Part shown: positions 9,202 through 17,886 of the stretch, piece after piece
How positions within the stretch are numbered: the stretch's first letter is position 1
Layout of the letters: each line of letters starts with the position of its first letter
Assembly: GCA_026415135.1 (NCBI GenBank)
Contig: JAOAHS010000008.1
Coordinates: 1 to 40,000 of the forward strand
Length of the DNA: 40,000 nt
Reading direction: 5' to 3'
Source: Calditerrivibrio sp.
GTDB lineage: Bacteria > Chrysiogenota > Deferribacteres > Deferribacterales > Calditerrivibrionaceae
The notes under the pieces: model-generated
Seen by the model: the letters and a program-made list of their open reading frames with translations, nothing else
Told to the model about the DNA's origin: nothing
Databases searched by the model: none
Program-made: the position numbers and the translations under genes

Positions 9202-10167
9202 TTATTTAAGTCCTACTTTTGCAAGCTCCTGCTCGGCAACTTTTGCAGTTATAGGGAAATAACCATCCTTAACAACCACTTCCTGCCCCTGCTTACTAAA
9301 GATCAGCTTAATAAATTCAGCCCTCAGAGGATCCATCTGGGTCCCAGGCTTATGATTTACATAAACATACAGGAACCTTGCAAGAGGGTATTCCCCTGTA
9401 TAGGCATGGGCAGCATCAGGCTCGATACACTTACCACCTTTTTTCTCGGAAAGAGCCACAGCTTTAACCCCAGCAGTCTTATAACCAATACCACTATAAC
9501 CTATTGCATACTTATCGCTTGTCACACCCTGTACCACTGATGAACTACCAGGCTGCTCCTTGACATTATCCTTAAAATCTCCGTTTTTAAACACATGCTC
9601 CTTCACATACCCATAAGTACCAGATGCTGAGTTCCTGCCATAGAGACTAATTGGCTTATTTGCCCACTCTCCGGTAAGCCCCAAGTCACCCCATGTAACA
9701 ATGTCCTTAGGATAACCCCTCTTTCTTGTCTTTGAAAAAATAGCATCCACTTCTTCAAGGGACAAACATTGAATTGGGTTATCTTTGTTCACATAGATGG
9801 CAAGCATATCTATACTCGTTCTAAGAGCTACGGGCTTATATCCATACTTCTTTTCAAAATCATCTATCTCCTTGCCCCTCATCTCCCTTGACATGGGACC
9901 AAAATGAGCAGTACCGGAGACTAACGCTGCAGGTGCCGTTGAAGAACCTTTACCCTCAATCTCGATCTTCACATTAGGATAATAGCTCATGAACTTCTCT
10001 GCCCAGAGCGTCATAAGATTGTTCATGGTATCTGATCCCACACTCTTAATATTCCCAGTAACACCTTTGGCTTTCTTGTAGGATGGAAGAGCCTTGTCTA
10101 CAAGATCAGAAGAGTAAGATACTGTCGCAAATGATAACAAACAGAACAATGCAACTAATTTTTTCAT
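9202..10167 (-). CDS. pstS: PstS, periplasmic phosphate-binding protein
   Basis: PstS captures phosphate in the periplasm and delivers it to PstCA. The 321 aa product has a signal peptide (MKKLVALFCLLSFATVSYSS). It then shows GSDTMNNL, GKGSSTAPAAL, FGPMSREM and the segment GRNSASGTYGYVKEHV, which resemble PstS proteins of the larger, SphX-like type. The start is fixed by a GGAGG ribosome site seven bases upstream. A Pho-box-like double repeat and a -10 element lie in the 101-bp gap between phoR and pstS, so the gene probably has its own phosphate-starvation promoter in addition to any read-through from phoUBR. Confidence 0.96.
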   Translation of the reverse strand: MKKLVALFCLLSFATVSYSSDLVDKALPSYKKAKGVTGNIKSVGSDTMNNLMTLWAEKFMSYYPNVKIEIEGKGSSTAPAALVSGTAHFGPMSREMRGKEIDDFEKKYGYKPVALRTSIDMLAIYVNKDNPIQCLSLEEVDAIFSKTRKRGYPKDIVTWGDLGLTGEWANKPISLYGRNSASGTYGYVKEHVFKNGDFKDNVKEQPGSSSVVQGVTSDKYAIGYSGIGYKTAGVKAVALSEKKGGKCIEPDAAHAYTGEYPLARFLYVYVNHKPGTQMDPLRAEFIKLIFSKQGQEVVVKDGYFPITAKVAEQELAKVGLK

Positions 10168-10215
10168 ATTTTTACCTCCGTTTTATACTTACTTGTGAAA
10201 AACTAACCTTTGTTT

Positions 10216-10253
10216 GTTATAAAACCTTCTTAAAAATTTCAAATTTTTGTAAA
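10216..10253 (-). promoter_or_regulatory. Pho-box-like direct repeats and -10 element of pstS
   Basis: Read on the minus strand, TTTACAA (10253-10247), spacer AAAT and TTGAAAT (10242-10236) form two 7-bp units with an 11-bp period, the geometry of PhoB boxes. After exactly 14 bases comes TATAAC (10221-10216) as a candidate -10. The core is 17/18 identical to the one upstream of phoU, and the distance to the -10 is the same. PhoB, encoded nearby, is the natural candidate regulator. Confidence 0.7.
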
Positions 10254-10268
10254 TTTTTTTTCATGCAG

Positions 10269-11936
10269 CTACTTCTCTTTAAGGACAACCTTAAAACAAT
10301 TACCACCATACACACTCTTGATAAGCTCCACATAACCGCCATAGAGCTCTGCAGTATGTTTAACAATAGATAGACCCAAACCTGTACCTGAATGTTTTCT
10401 ATTGCGGGATCTTGAGGATGTATAAAACCGCTCAAATATCTTCCCCTTTTCCTCATCAGGTATTACAGGCCCCTCATCCTCTACAGAGAGAACAATCTTG
10501 GATTCTGATTTAACAAGACTCACATAGACATTATTACCTGTAGAATAAGTCAAGGCATTGTCTATTAAATTTTTAAAAATAGACAAAAGGTGCTCCTTCA
10601 AAACCTTAACCTCGCTGTCATCAAAGTTATAATGTATCTTTTTTACAGCATCCCTATAGATCTCTTCCAGTTCAGACATAAGTTCTGACGGATAAACCCC
10701 CCTTTCTACAGAGAAATTTCTATCCGAACTCTCAAGGGAGTGTAGCTGTATGATATCTGCTATCAAATTATCGAGTCTCACTGACGAATCGTAGAGCTTT
10801 TTTAAAAATTTTTCCCTGGTATTTTGATCCATTTCGTTATTCAAAAGGGTTTCAGCATAGCCCATGATAATGGATACCGGCGTCTTAAGTTCGTGGCTTA
10901 CATTGGCCACAAGCTCACTTTTAAAGGCATGATACCTCATCTGGTCCGAAGAATCATGAAAGACTATAATCTTATAATTACCTGAAGATTTTATACTTAT
11001 TTCATATATCCTGTTCTTATATTTGCAAAAGTGTTTACCATCATCTTTATTTTTTAATTCATTAAAAAGCTTGATACATTCGTAATCCTTAGCATCTTTC
11101 AACGAATCACAGAACAGCTCTTTGTATTTTTCATTACCATATACAAGTTCCCAATTTTCATCAAAAAGCGCCACAGAGTCTGAAAGAGAAGATAGTATAA
11201 AATGTATTCTATTTTTCTCCTCCGCTATAGCCCTTTCCCTTAACAACATATTATTATAAAACCTTGTAACCAGTGTAGATATCTCATCACTAAAAACCGT
11301 ATATTTTTGAATATCTATCTTTTCACCCTTTTCAGCCTTTGTTATTAGTTCATTTAGGTTTTCTATAGGTAGAAGTAACTTTTTTGTAAAATAATAGGTC
11401 AACATAAAAATCATCCCAACAACGGCAACAAATATCATCATCAGCTGATACTTAAGATCTTTTGCATATGTCTCCAAGTTTATCAATGGTAGAGAAAGTC
11501 TTAAGATATATTCATCATTTATGAGCTTTGCGTAGTATATATATTTGACCCCAAGGGTACTGGATAATCTTACATCAAACCCCTCTCCAACTTTTAAAGC
11601 ATCCACAACCTCTTTTCTACCAGCATGGTTCTCCACCTTCAAAAGGTCTTTCTCACTGAAAAATGTTGAATCGTATCTAACAGCTCCATCCTTGTCCACT
11701 ATGGTTACTCTTACCTCCAAACTCGCCAATATATTTTTCAGATCGATATTTAGATAGTTATACTGCCCTTTTTCAGGGTATATTTTATAAAGCATCGTGC
11801 TGTACTGTCTTAAGGTATTTACTCTATCATTGAGTATATCCTTAGACAACGCAGAAGTGATTACATAAACACTAAACAAGATCACAGCAATCAAAGATGT
11901 GGATAAAAGCAGAAGGTACTTTAAAAATATTTTCAT
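10269..11936 (-). CDS. phoR: PhoR-type sensor histidine kinase
   Basis: This membrane kinase phosphorylates the response regulator encoded just upstream, PhoB, under phosphate limitation. The protein of 555 aa has membrane segments at about 7-29 and 163-183 flanking an extracytoplasmic region of about 130 residues, unlike E. coli PhoR, which has almost none. It then has a HAMP-like linker, a PAS domain (about 240-330), the dimerisation/phosphoacceptor helix NVSHELKTPVSIIMGYAETL with His348, the N box (NLIDNALTY, about 456-464), DEGP (487-490) and GTGLGLSIV (517-525). It starts 3 bp after the phoB stop. The architecture resembles Gram-positive and delta-proteobacterial PhoR. Assignment to phosphate rests on linkage with phoU, phoB and pst. 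Confidence 0.93.
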   Translation of the reverse strand: MKIFLKYLLLLSTSLIAVILFSVYVITSALSKDILNDRVNTLRQYSTMLYKIYPEKGQYNYLNIDLKNILASLEVRVTIVDKDGAVRYDSTFFSEKDLLKVENHAGRKEVVDALKVGEGFDVRLSSTLGVKYIYYAKLINDEYILRLSLPLINLETYAKDLKYQLMMIFVAVVGMIFMLTYYFTKKLLLPIENLNELITKAEKGEKIDIQKYTVFSDEISTLVTRFYNNMLLRERAIAEEKNRIHFILSSLSDSVALFDENWELVYGNEKYKELFCDSLKDAKDYECIKLFNELKNKDDGKHFCKYKNRIYEISIKSSGNYKIIVFHDSSDQMRYHAFKSELVANVSHELKTPVSIIMGYAETLLNNEMDQNTREKFLKKLYDSSVRLDNLIADIIQLHSLESSDRNFSVERGVYPSELMSELEEIYRDAVKKIHYNFDDSEVKVLKEHLLSIFKNLIDNALTYSTGNNVYVSLVKSESKIVLSVEDEGPVIPDEEKGKIFERFYTSSRSRNRKHSGTGLGLSIVKHTAELYGGYVELIKSVYGGNCFKVVLKEK

Positions 11937-11939
11937 GAT

Positions 11940-12614
11940 CTACTCAAGAACATAACCAATTTTTGGGATAGATTTTATAAGATCACCTTTACTTTCGAGT
12001 TTTTTTCTTAAGGAGGATATATGCGAATCGACTGTTCTGGTATAGATGTCGGCCTCATACCCCCAGATATTGCTCAAGAGCTGGGATCTTGTAAAAACCT
12101 TCTTAGGGTGTTTCATTAAAAACAGGAGCAGTTCAAACTCTTTGTAAGTAAGAGAAATCTCATTGTTATCAACAAAAACCTTGTATTTCTCAGTATCCAC
12201 ATAGATACCTTTGTAACTGATAATCGCATCATCCTTTTTATTTACTTTTCTAAGTAAAATCTTTATTTTAGCTAACAATACCTTCATACTAAAAGGCTTT
12301 GTAATATAATCATCAGCACCAAGCTCAAGGCCTTCTACAATATCAGACTCACTACTTCTTGCTGATATTATGATCACTGGTATAGATGAATACTTGGGAG
12401 ACCTTTTTAAGATCTGCAAAAACTGAGTCCCTTTAAGCCCCGGCATCATAATATCCAAAAGTACGATATCAGGCGTGATCTCATCCATAAATATTAATGC
12501 ATCATTGGCATTTTCTGCTTCGATAACATCATAACCAGCTTTGGTAAGGTTAAAGGCAATAAGCTCCCTTAAAGGGTCCTCATCTTCCACTAACAACACC
12601 TTATTCATGATCAT
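11940..12614 (-). CDS. phoB: PhoB, OmpR-family phosphate response regulator
   Basis: This DNA-binding response regulator is probably phosphorylated by the PhoR downstream. It has a receiver domain with acidic pocket EDED near residue 10, phosphoacceptor D54 (IVLLDIMMPG), S84 and K106 (ITKPF). A winged-helix domain fills about 125-224, with the family pattern FTRSQLLSNIWGYE and TVDSHISSLRKKL. The gene overlaps phoU. Two in-frame ATGs exist: the second (12608, MNKVLLVEDED) has a better-spaced GGA ribosome site and the more usual family N-terminus, so the true start may be two codons inside the given one. It likely binds the Pho-box-like repeats before phoU and pstS. Confidence 0.94.
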   Translation of the reverse strand: MIMNKVLLVEDEDPLRELIAFNLTKAGYDVIEAENANDALIFMDEITPDIVLLDIMMPGLKGTQFLQILKRSPKYSSIPVIIISARSSESDIVEGLELGADDYITKPFSMKVLLAKIKILLRKVNKKDDAIISYKGIYVDTEKYKVFVDNNEISLTYKEFELLLFLMKHPKKVFTRSQLLSNIWGYEADIYTRTVDSHISSLRKKLESKGDLIKSIPKIGYVLE

Positions 12615-13281
12615 TTCCGTTTAGCTCGTTATATTTCTTATGCCTGATATTCTCGCCTCTTGCCATGAAATAAACTGTTTCTGCTATATTAGTAGCATGA
12701 TCTGCAATCCTTTCAAGACTTCTCGAAATGAATATCAGCGACAAACAACCTTTCGTCTTTCTGAAATCCTCAACAATATATGTCAAAAGCTCCCTCAATA
12801 TCTGGTTATTGAGGTTATCCACGTAATCATCCCCTTTTATAACCTTGAGAGCATCCTTAGGATTTTTAGCAAAAAAGCTGTTTACAGCATTTTTTACCAT
12901 CTCTGCAGAGTAATCTGCCATTTTAGGCAGATCTATGTAGGGTTTGATAGGTGGAATCTGATTAAGCTTGATTATCTCTTTAGCTATATCCACACAATGA
13001 TCCCCAATCCTCTCCAGATCAGTTATAATTCTAAGGGCTGTTACCACAAACCTCAGGTCAGTTGCCTTTGGCTCGTACAAAGCAAGTCCATCAAGACACA
13101 TCTCCTCTATTTTTACATCCAGCTCATCTACTTTATCATCCATAGCTATTATATTTTCAGCTATCTCGTTATCCCGTTCCACAAGAGATTTAATACACAT
13201 TGTAATCATGTCGGTTACCATATCAGTCATCTCAGCCAGATTACCTTTTACTTCAGAAATAAGATTTTCTATCTGCTTCAT
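12601..13281 (-). CDS. phoU: PhoU, phosphate uptake/signalling regulator
   Basis: PhoU links the Pst transporter to the PhoR kinase and holds the Pho response off when phosphate is plentiful. The product has 226 aa, all-helical by appearance, with two PhoU repeats. Each carries the acidic metal-binding helix type: DRIGDHCVDIAKEI in the first and ERIADHATNIAETV in the second. It is the first gene of phoU-phoB-phoR and overlaps phoB by about 14 bases (8 if the second phoB ATG is used). Upstream lies a Pho-box-like triple repeat and a -10, so the regulatory genes appear autoregulated. In many proteobacteria phoU instead follows pstB. Confidence 0.97.
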   Translation of the reverse strand: MKQIENLISEVKGNLAEMTDMVTDMITMCIKSLVERDNEIAENIIAMDDKVDELDVKIEEMCLDGLALYEPKATDLRFVVTALRIITDLERIGDHCVDIAKEIIKLNQIPPIKPYIDLPKMADYSAEMVKNAVNSFFAKNPKDALKVIKGDDYVDNLNNQILRELLTYIVEDFRKTKGCLSLIFISRSLERIADHATNIAETVYFMARGENIRHKKYNELNGNDHE

Positions 13282-13314
13282 TAGACATCCCCAAATATTA
13301 TTTTTGAGAAATTT

Positions 13315-13352
13315 ATAATATTATTGTAACGCAAATTTCATATTTTTGTAAA
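13315..13352 (-). promoter_or_regulatory. Pho-box-like triple repeat and -10 element of phoU
   Basis: On the minus strand TTTACAA (13352-13346), ATGAAAT (13341-13335) and GTTACAA (13330-13324) are separated by four-base spacers, giving three units with an 11-bp period. TATTAT (13320-13315) is a candidate -10, 14 bases after the second unit, exactly as at pstS. The third unit is absent at pstS. Confidence 0.7.
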
Positions 13353-13371
13353 AAAAATGCAAAACAGCAAC

Positions 13372-13845
13372 TCACAGCTCTACTATTGAACAATGATGCG
13401 TGTTTAGATCAATTAAAGCAAACGTAGATCTACCTGAGACATACCCGGACAGAGTACCTGGATTTATGATCTGCTGTCTACCTTTTTTTAAAACGCCTCC
13501 TTGATGGGAATGCCCATAGAGTACAAAATCTATACTCTCATCTATGTACTCCGCAATATCGCCTTCATGTAGAAGTAAAAATCTACACCCGCCAACAGTT
13601 GTGAGATAAGGTGGTTTAAAGAACCTATTGTTAGTAATTTTACTGATACCTAAATATTCACCGTCGTTATTACCAAATACACCGATATAGGGGCAGATCA
13701 ACCTATTGAGATAATTCGCAGCAAAAGGGGAACAAACATCCCCTAAATGAAAACATTGGGCTACACCTCTACTATTTATTACTTCCACAGCTTCTTGCAA
13801 TTTTAACAGATTATCATGGGTATCAGAAATTACGGCTACCAACAT
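13372..13845 (-). CDS. YfcE/MJ0936-type metallophosphoesterase
   Basis: This is a small cytoplasmic calcineurin-like phosphodiesterase, 157 aa from the start chosen here. It shows the metal-binding motifs DTHDN near the N-terminus, GDVCSPFAANY, GNND and GHSH in order, as in E. coli YfcE and Methanocaldococcus MJ0936, which hydrolyse phosphodiesters in vitro; the natural substrate is unknown. The longer open frame to 13923 would add 26 hydrophobic residues. The ATG at 13845 has a G-rich ribosome site (GGGGGT) and places MLVAVISDTH at the N-terminus as in relatives, so I use it. It is divergent from lysS and sits upstream of, and on the same strand as, phoU, with the phoU promoter in between. 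Confidence 0.9.
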   Translation of the reverse strand: MLVAVISDTHDNLLKLQEAVEVINSRGVAQCFHLGDVCSPFAANYLNRLICPYIGVFGNNDGEYLGISKITNNRFFKPPYLTTVGGCRFLLLHEGDIAEYIDESIDFVLYGHSHQGGVLKKGRQQIINPGTLSGYVSGRSTFALIDLNTHHCSIVEL

Positions 13846-13875
13846 AATTACCCCCAAAAAATATTGTTTTTTTAC

Positions 13876-13905
13876 TTGAAATGGTTTATATAAAAAGAAT
13901 ATAAA
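13876..13905 (+). promoter_or_regulatory. Candidate promoter of lysS
   Basis: TTGAAA and TATAAA are separated by 18 bases. The -10 lies about 30 bases before the lysS ATG. It overlaps the region that must also drive the divergent phosphoesterase gene. Confidence 0.5.
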
Positions 13906-13936
13906 TAATGATAATAAATGCAAGGGGAATAATTAG

Positions 13937-15409
13937 ATGGAAAGTCATAGACTGGAAAAGCTCAACAGGCTTAAAGAAAACAATATTCAGACTTATGTAA
14001 ACAGTTTTAAAGTATCTAACGATATAAAAGATATAAAAACAAAATTCCAGTCAGAGGATGAGAAAGCATTGCTCGAAAATAGATACAAAACCACTTTAGC
14101 CGGCAGAATTGTGGCCATGAGAAGTTTTGGCAAAGCCACCTTTGCCACAATAAAAGATAGGACCGGTTCTATTCAGGTCTATATAAAAAAAGATGAACTT
14201 CAGGAAGAAGAAAAGCTCTCCTTTGACAATACTGATATTGGCGACTTTATAGGTGTATCAGGGTTTTTGTTTAAAACAAAAACTGGGGAGCTCACACTGT
14301 ATGCAGAAAAATACAAAATCCTTACTAAAACCCTTAGGGATCTTCCAGAAAAATGGCATGGACTTAAGGATGTTGAAATTAGGCAAAGACAACGCTACGT
14401 GGATCTCATCGTAAACCCAGAAGTCAAAGAGGTTTTCAAAAAAAGAAGCTTGATAATAAAATATATAAGAGACTTTTTTTATAGGAACGATTTTCTTGAG
14501 GTGGAAACACCAATGATGCACCCAGTAGCTGGTGGAGCCACCGCAAAGCCGTTTATTACCCACCATAACACACTGGATATGAAGCTTTTTCTCAGGATCG
14601 CTCCAGAGTTATATCTGAAAAGACTTGTAGTAGGCGGATTTGAAAGAGTTTTTGAGATAAACAGAAATTTTCGCAATGAAGGGATTTCAACAAAACACAA
14701 CCCCGAATTCACCATGATAGAATGGTATCAAGCCTACGCCGATTATTTCGACCTTATGAGGATGACAGAAGACCTCATCTATGAGATAGCTCTAAAGGTA
14801 AACGGTAGTCCCAAAATAACCTATTCCGATCTCGAAATCGATCTAACACCCCCATGGGAAAAGCTCACCCTCGAACAAGCCATTGAAAAATATGCCAATA
14901 TTCCAGAATCTGCTCTATCAAGCTACGACAACGCAAAAGCAAAAGCTAACCAACTGAATATCAAGGTGGAAGACAGTTGGGGAAGGGGTAAAATTGTTTT
15001 AGAAATATTTGAAAAGTTTGTGGAGGATAAGCTTATAAACCCTACTTTTATAATCAATTACCCCAAAGAGGTCTCACCCCTTGCAAAATCGAAAAAGGAT
15101 AACCCAGAGATAACAGAAAGGTTTGAACTATTTATTGCTGGGATGGAAGTGGCAAACGGATTTAATGAGCTAAACGATCCCATTGATCAATTTGAAAGGT
15201 TTGAAAAGCAGGTTAAAGCAAAAGAGGCTGGTGATGAAGAAGCTCATATGATGGATAAAGATTACATAAGAGCCCTTGAATACGGATTACCACCCACCGC
15301 AGGTGAAGGTCTCGGAGTGGATCGACTCGTCATGCTACTAACCGATACCCGTTCCATAAGGGAAGTCATCCTCTTCCCACATCTTAGACCAGAGGAACTC
15401 TGTGACTGA
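13937..15409 (+). CDS. lysS: Lysyl-tRNA synthetase, class II
   Basis: The enzyme charges tRNA-Lys. It has 490 aa, the usual class II LysRS length. An OB-fold anticodon-binding domain lies at about 50-140 ([19 protein letters not shown]). The catalytic domain follows with motif 1 around the [20 protein letters not shown] segment, motif 2 [20 protein letters not shown] and motif 3 [13 protein letters not shown]. The start has an AGGGG ribosome site nine bases upstream. The last eight bases overlap the GTG start of the following diguanylate cyclase, so the two are very probably cotranscribed. Confidence 0.98.
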   Translation: MESHRLEKLNRLKENNIQTYVNSFKVSNDIKDIKTKFQSEDEKALLENRYKTTLAGRIVAMRSFGKATFATIKDRTGSIQVYIKKDELQEEEKLSFDNTDIGDFIGVSGFLFKTKTGELTLYAEKYKILTKTLRDLPEKWHGLKDVEIRQRQRYVDLIVNPEVKEVFKKRSLIIKYIRDFFYRNDFLEVETPMMHPVAGGATAKPFITHHNTLDMKLFLRIAPELYLKRLVVGGFERVFEINRNFRNEGISTKHNPEFTMIEWYQAYADYFDLMRMTEDLIYEIALKVNGSPKITYSDLEIDLTPPWEKLTLEQAIEKYANIPESALSSYDNAKAKANQLNIKVEDSWGRGKIVLEIFEKFVEDKLINPTFIINYPKEVSPLAKSKKDNPEITERFELFIAGMEVANGFNELNDPIDQFERFEKQVKAKEAGDEEAHMMDKDYIRALEYGLPPTAGEGLGVDRLVMLLTDTRSIREVILFPHLRPEELCD

Positions 15410-16343
15410 TTTAAAAGTTTATCACAATATCACAGATAAGCAACTGACAACTTTTTTAGAACATATCTGTTCATCTCTGTACTATGAAACCCTTAATGAG
15501 ATTACCGATTTAGAAAACAGCTTTGTCATCCTGCACCTGAAAGATAGTTCCGAAATAGATGAAACAACCCTTTTGCACCTATTGAGTAAAAACACTGTAA
15601 TGATCATATCAGATGTTTATATGCTCGATTATTTCTATAAACTCAGCAGAGAAGCCCGTTTTCTCTTAGCACTAAACGGTATCGACAATAAAACCCTTTT
15701 AGAGATAAATGTAAAAGCTTTTATTTCATTTGTTTATAAAATGTATGAGATGGAAAACCAAAACAGGGAACTCGAAGAAAAGATCTTTGATCTGGCGTTT
15801 GCTACTACTGATGTTTTAGAACAAAAAGAGAAGATGGAAGACATGGTCTCTAAAGATGGCATGACCAAACTCTTTAATCATTCTTTCTTCAAAGATATTC
15901 TAAACAAGGAGTTCCAAAAAGCTAAGCTGGAAAATGGCTCCTTTGTCATCGCCATTATGGATCTTGATTATTTCAAAAATGTGAACGATCATTATGGGCA
16001 TCTAAAAGGAGACGAAGTTCTGAGGGCTTTTGCCCAGTGTATCAATAACCACATTGATAACAAGCAGGATATCCCAGCCAGATATGGAGGAGAAGAATTT
16101 GCTGTAATATTTAGAAATCAGACGGTGGAAGAAGCCCTTATAAAGATTCAAAAGATTAGAAATTGTTTGGATAGTACCGTTTTTACTTATGAAAACTCAT
16201 GTTTTAAAGTAACCTTCAGCGCAGGGATTACACCCTTTTCTCCCGCTTTAACCGATACCACACAGATGATAAAAATCGCCGATGACGCCCTTTATCAGAG
16301 CAAACGCGACGGTAGAAATAGAAATACCGTAAAAACCATCTAA
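15402..16343 (+). CDS. Diguanylate cyclase (GGDEF) with unrecognised N-terminal domain
   Basis: The protein has 313 aa and no membrane segment. The C-terminal half is a GGDEF domain with [27 protein letters not shown] and the active-site motif GGEEF (229-233), so it should make cyclic di-GMP from two GTP. The inhibitory I-site position five residues upstream reads NKQD rather than RxxD, so product inhibition may be absent. Residues 1-110 match nothing I recognise; a short coiled coil (about 115-150) links them to the cyclase. It starts at GTG with an AGAGGA ribosome site inside the end of lysS. Confidence 0.9.
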   Translation: MTDLKVYHNITDKQLTTFLEHICSSLYYETLNEITDLENSFVILHLKDSSEIDETTLLHLLSKNTVMIISDVYMLDYFYKLSREARFLLALNGIDNKTLLEINVKAFISFVYKMYEMENQNRELEEKIFDLAFATTDVLEQKEKMEDMVSKDGMTKLFNHSFFKDILNKEFQKAKLENGSFVIAIMDLDYFKNVNDHYGHLKGDEVLRAFAQCINNHIDNKQDIPARYGGEEFAVIFRNQTVEEALIKIQKIRNCLDSTVFTYENSCFKVTFSAGITPFSPALTDTTQMIKIADDALYQSKRDGRNRNTVKTI

Positions 16344-16346
16344 AGA

Positions 16347-17558
16347 ATGATCGTAACAATACTGCTAATCTGCAGTCTCACAGCTATCGCCATAGGCTAC
16401 ATACCAAAATTTAGAATGAATAGGACCACTATAGCCCTCGTGTCCGCTACATTTCTCGTTGTTACCGGTGGGATCGGTTATGAGGATGCCATCAAATCTA
16501 TCCATTTTGATACAATTATACTGCTTTTTTCTATGATGATAATAAATGCTAATTTCGGCGTATCCGGCTTCTTCAATCTGATTTCAATGACAATTATAAA
16601 AAGGGCAAAGACACCTAAGAAACTATTGTTTATAATAATTTTTACATCTGGTTTACTCTCATCCTTACTATTAAATGATACTGTAGCCATAATGTTCACA
16701 CCTATAGTCATCAATATGTTAGCCAAACTAAATAGAAACCCCATCCCCTACCTAATCGGTTTAGGTATGGCAACCAATATCGGTTCTGCGATGACACCAA
16801 TTGGTAATCCACAAAATATGCTTATAGCAAGCTATTCAGGGATGAGCTTTATCGATTTTGTTACACCATTGTTTGCTGTATCCATAGTTTCCCTTTTTGT
16901 GCTCTATTATGTTATAATGTTTTTTTATAAGGATGAGTTTAACAATATTGAAATAGTACCTCTTGAATTCGAAAGAATAAGGCTTTACAAGCCACTTCTT
17001 ATAAAATCTATCATAGCCACATCAATCATGCTCGTTATGTTTTTTCTAAAATTTTCAGTGGCTTATTCTGCACTTGTAGCAGCAGCTATTCTTCTATTCA
17101 CAAGGCGAATAAAACCAGAAAGGGTATTTAGGGAGATAGACTGGTCACTATTAGTATTTTTTTCATCCCTTTTTGTTATCACCACCACTGTTCAATCATC
17201 GGGATTAGGTGATAAGCTCTATCACATCTTTAAAAACTATATCTTTTCAGGAATAACCCCATTTTCCATATCGATGGCACTTTTTAGCAATATAGTTTCA
17301 AACGTACCAGCTGTAATGCTTTTTAGCCCATTTATTAAAACAATCGAAAATCCTTACCAATACTGGATTATAGCTGCAATGTCATCAACCTTTGCGGGGA
17401 ACCTAACCATCATAGGCTCAGTAGCCAATATTATAGTTGTAGAACTAGCTTTAAAACATGGTATAAAAATAAACTTTACTAATTTTTTTAAAACAGGAGT
17501 TGTCATAACAATAACCACAATCTCAATTGGCGTCATCTGGCTAAATATCATTTTTTAA
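16347..17558 (+). CDS. ArsB/NhaD-type ion transporter (SLC13-like permease)
   Basis: This inner-membrane protein of 403 aa has about 10-12 hydrophobic segments. Conserved pieces of the ArsB/NhaD/CitMHS superfamily are visible: LLNDTVAIMFTPIV, then NIGSAMTPIGNPQNMLI, and near the end the mirrored SNIVSNVPAVMLF and GSVANIIVVE. Members move anions such as arsenite or citrate, or exchange Na+ for H+; the sequence alone does not tell which. It starts 3 bp after the diguanylate cyclase with a weak ribosome site, so translational coupling is likely. No arsenic genes are nearby. Confidence 0.85.
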   Translation: MIVTILLICSLTAIAIGYIPKFRMNRTTIALVSATFLVVTGGIGYEDAIKSIHFDTIILLFSMMIINANFGVSGFFNLISMTIIKRAKTPKKLLFIIIFTSGLLSSLLLNDTVAIMFTPIVINMLAKLNRNPIPYLIGLGMATNIGSAMTPIGNPQNMLIASYSGMSFIDFVTPLFAVSIVSLFVLYYVIMFFYKDEFNNIEIVPLEFERIRLYKPLLIKSIIATSIMLVMFFLKFSVAYSALVAAAILLFTRRIKPERVFREIDWSLLVFFSSLFVITTTVQSSGLGDKLYHIFKNYIFSGITPFSISMALFSNIVSNVPAVMLFSPFIKTIENPYQYWIIAAMSSTFAGNLTIIGSVANIIVVELALKHGIKINFTNFFKTGVVITITTISIGVIWLNIIF

Positions 17559-17605
17559 AGGATTTGGTTAAGTGAAACTTAATCTACGCTCACATCAAAA
17601 AACTC

Positions 17606-17634
17606 TTGAAAAGTTATTTCTTTTTGTTTATAGA
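17606..17634 (+). promoter_or_regulatory. Candidate promoter of the 2-oxoacid oxidoreductase operon
   Basis: TTGAAA and TATAGA are separated by 17 bases, and the -10 ends about 30 bases before the first ATG. It is a good match to the vegetative consensus in the only real gap before this gene cluster. Confidence 0.6.
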
Positions 17635-17666
17635 TTAAAGTACTATTAAACAACTCGGAGGACTAA

Positions 17667-17876
17667 ATGCCCAAAGTCATCATAGATACCGATAGGTGCA
17701 AAGGGTGTGGCATCTGTATTACCGTCTGTCCCAAAAAGATCCTAAAATTTTCTGGTAAATTTAACACATCTGGATATAATTATGTGGAATGTACGGACGA
17801 ATCCATCTGTATTCTTTGCAAAAGCTGTGCATTGATGTGCCCAGATGTTATTTTTACCCTCAAAAAAGAGGAATAA
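17667..17876 (+). CDS. korD: 2-oxoacid:ferredoxin oxidoreductase delta (ferredoxin-like) subunit
   Basis: This 69 aa protein carries two 4Fe-4S clusters. The first set is C11, C14, C17, C21 (CKGCGICITVCP), the second C48, C51, C54, C58 (CILCKSCALMCP). It is the electron-transfer subunit that passes electrons from the thiamine-containing core to free ferredoxin. It has a CGGAGG ribosome site and opens a tight cluster with the alpha, beta and gamma subunits. Delta-first order is typical of the four-subunit KorDABC and VOR enzymes. Confidence 0.92.
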   Translation: MPKVIIDTDRCKGCGICITVCPKKILKFSGKFNTSGYNYVECTDESICILCKSCALMCPDVIFTLKKEE

Positions 17877-17886
17877 GGAGAAAGAT

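Noticed and set aside
12640-13284. Long plus-strand open frame (214 codons) opposite phoU
   Set aside because: It is antisense to a certain phoU; its translation is rich in Cys, Tyr, Phe and His and resembles no protein.
13871-13884. TTTAC next to TTGAAAT upstream of lysS, resembling a Pho box
   Set aside because: The two half-words are not spaced as in the phoU and pstS sites; TTGAAA is better explained as a -35.
13846-13923. N-terminal extension of the phosphoesterase to 13923
   Set aside because: Would add a hydrophobic stretch not seen in the family and skip the well-placed ribosome site before 13845.
17568-17582. TTAAGT-GAA-ACTTAA hairpin after the ArsB/NhaD-type gene
   Set aside because: Six A/T-rich pairs and no T-run; too weak to call a terminator.
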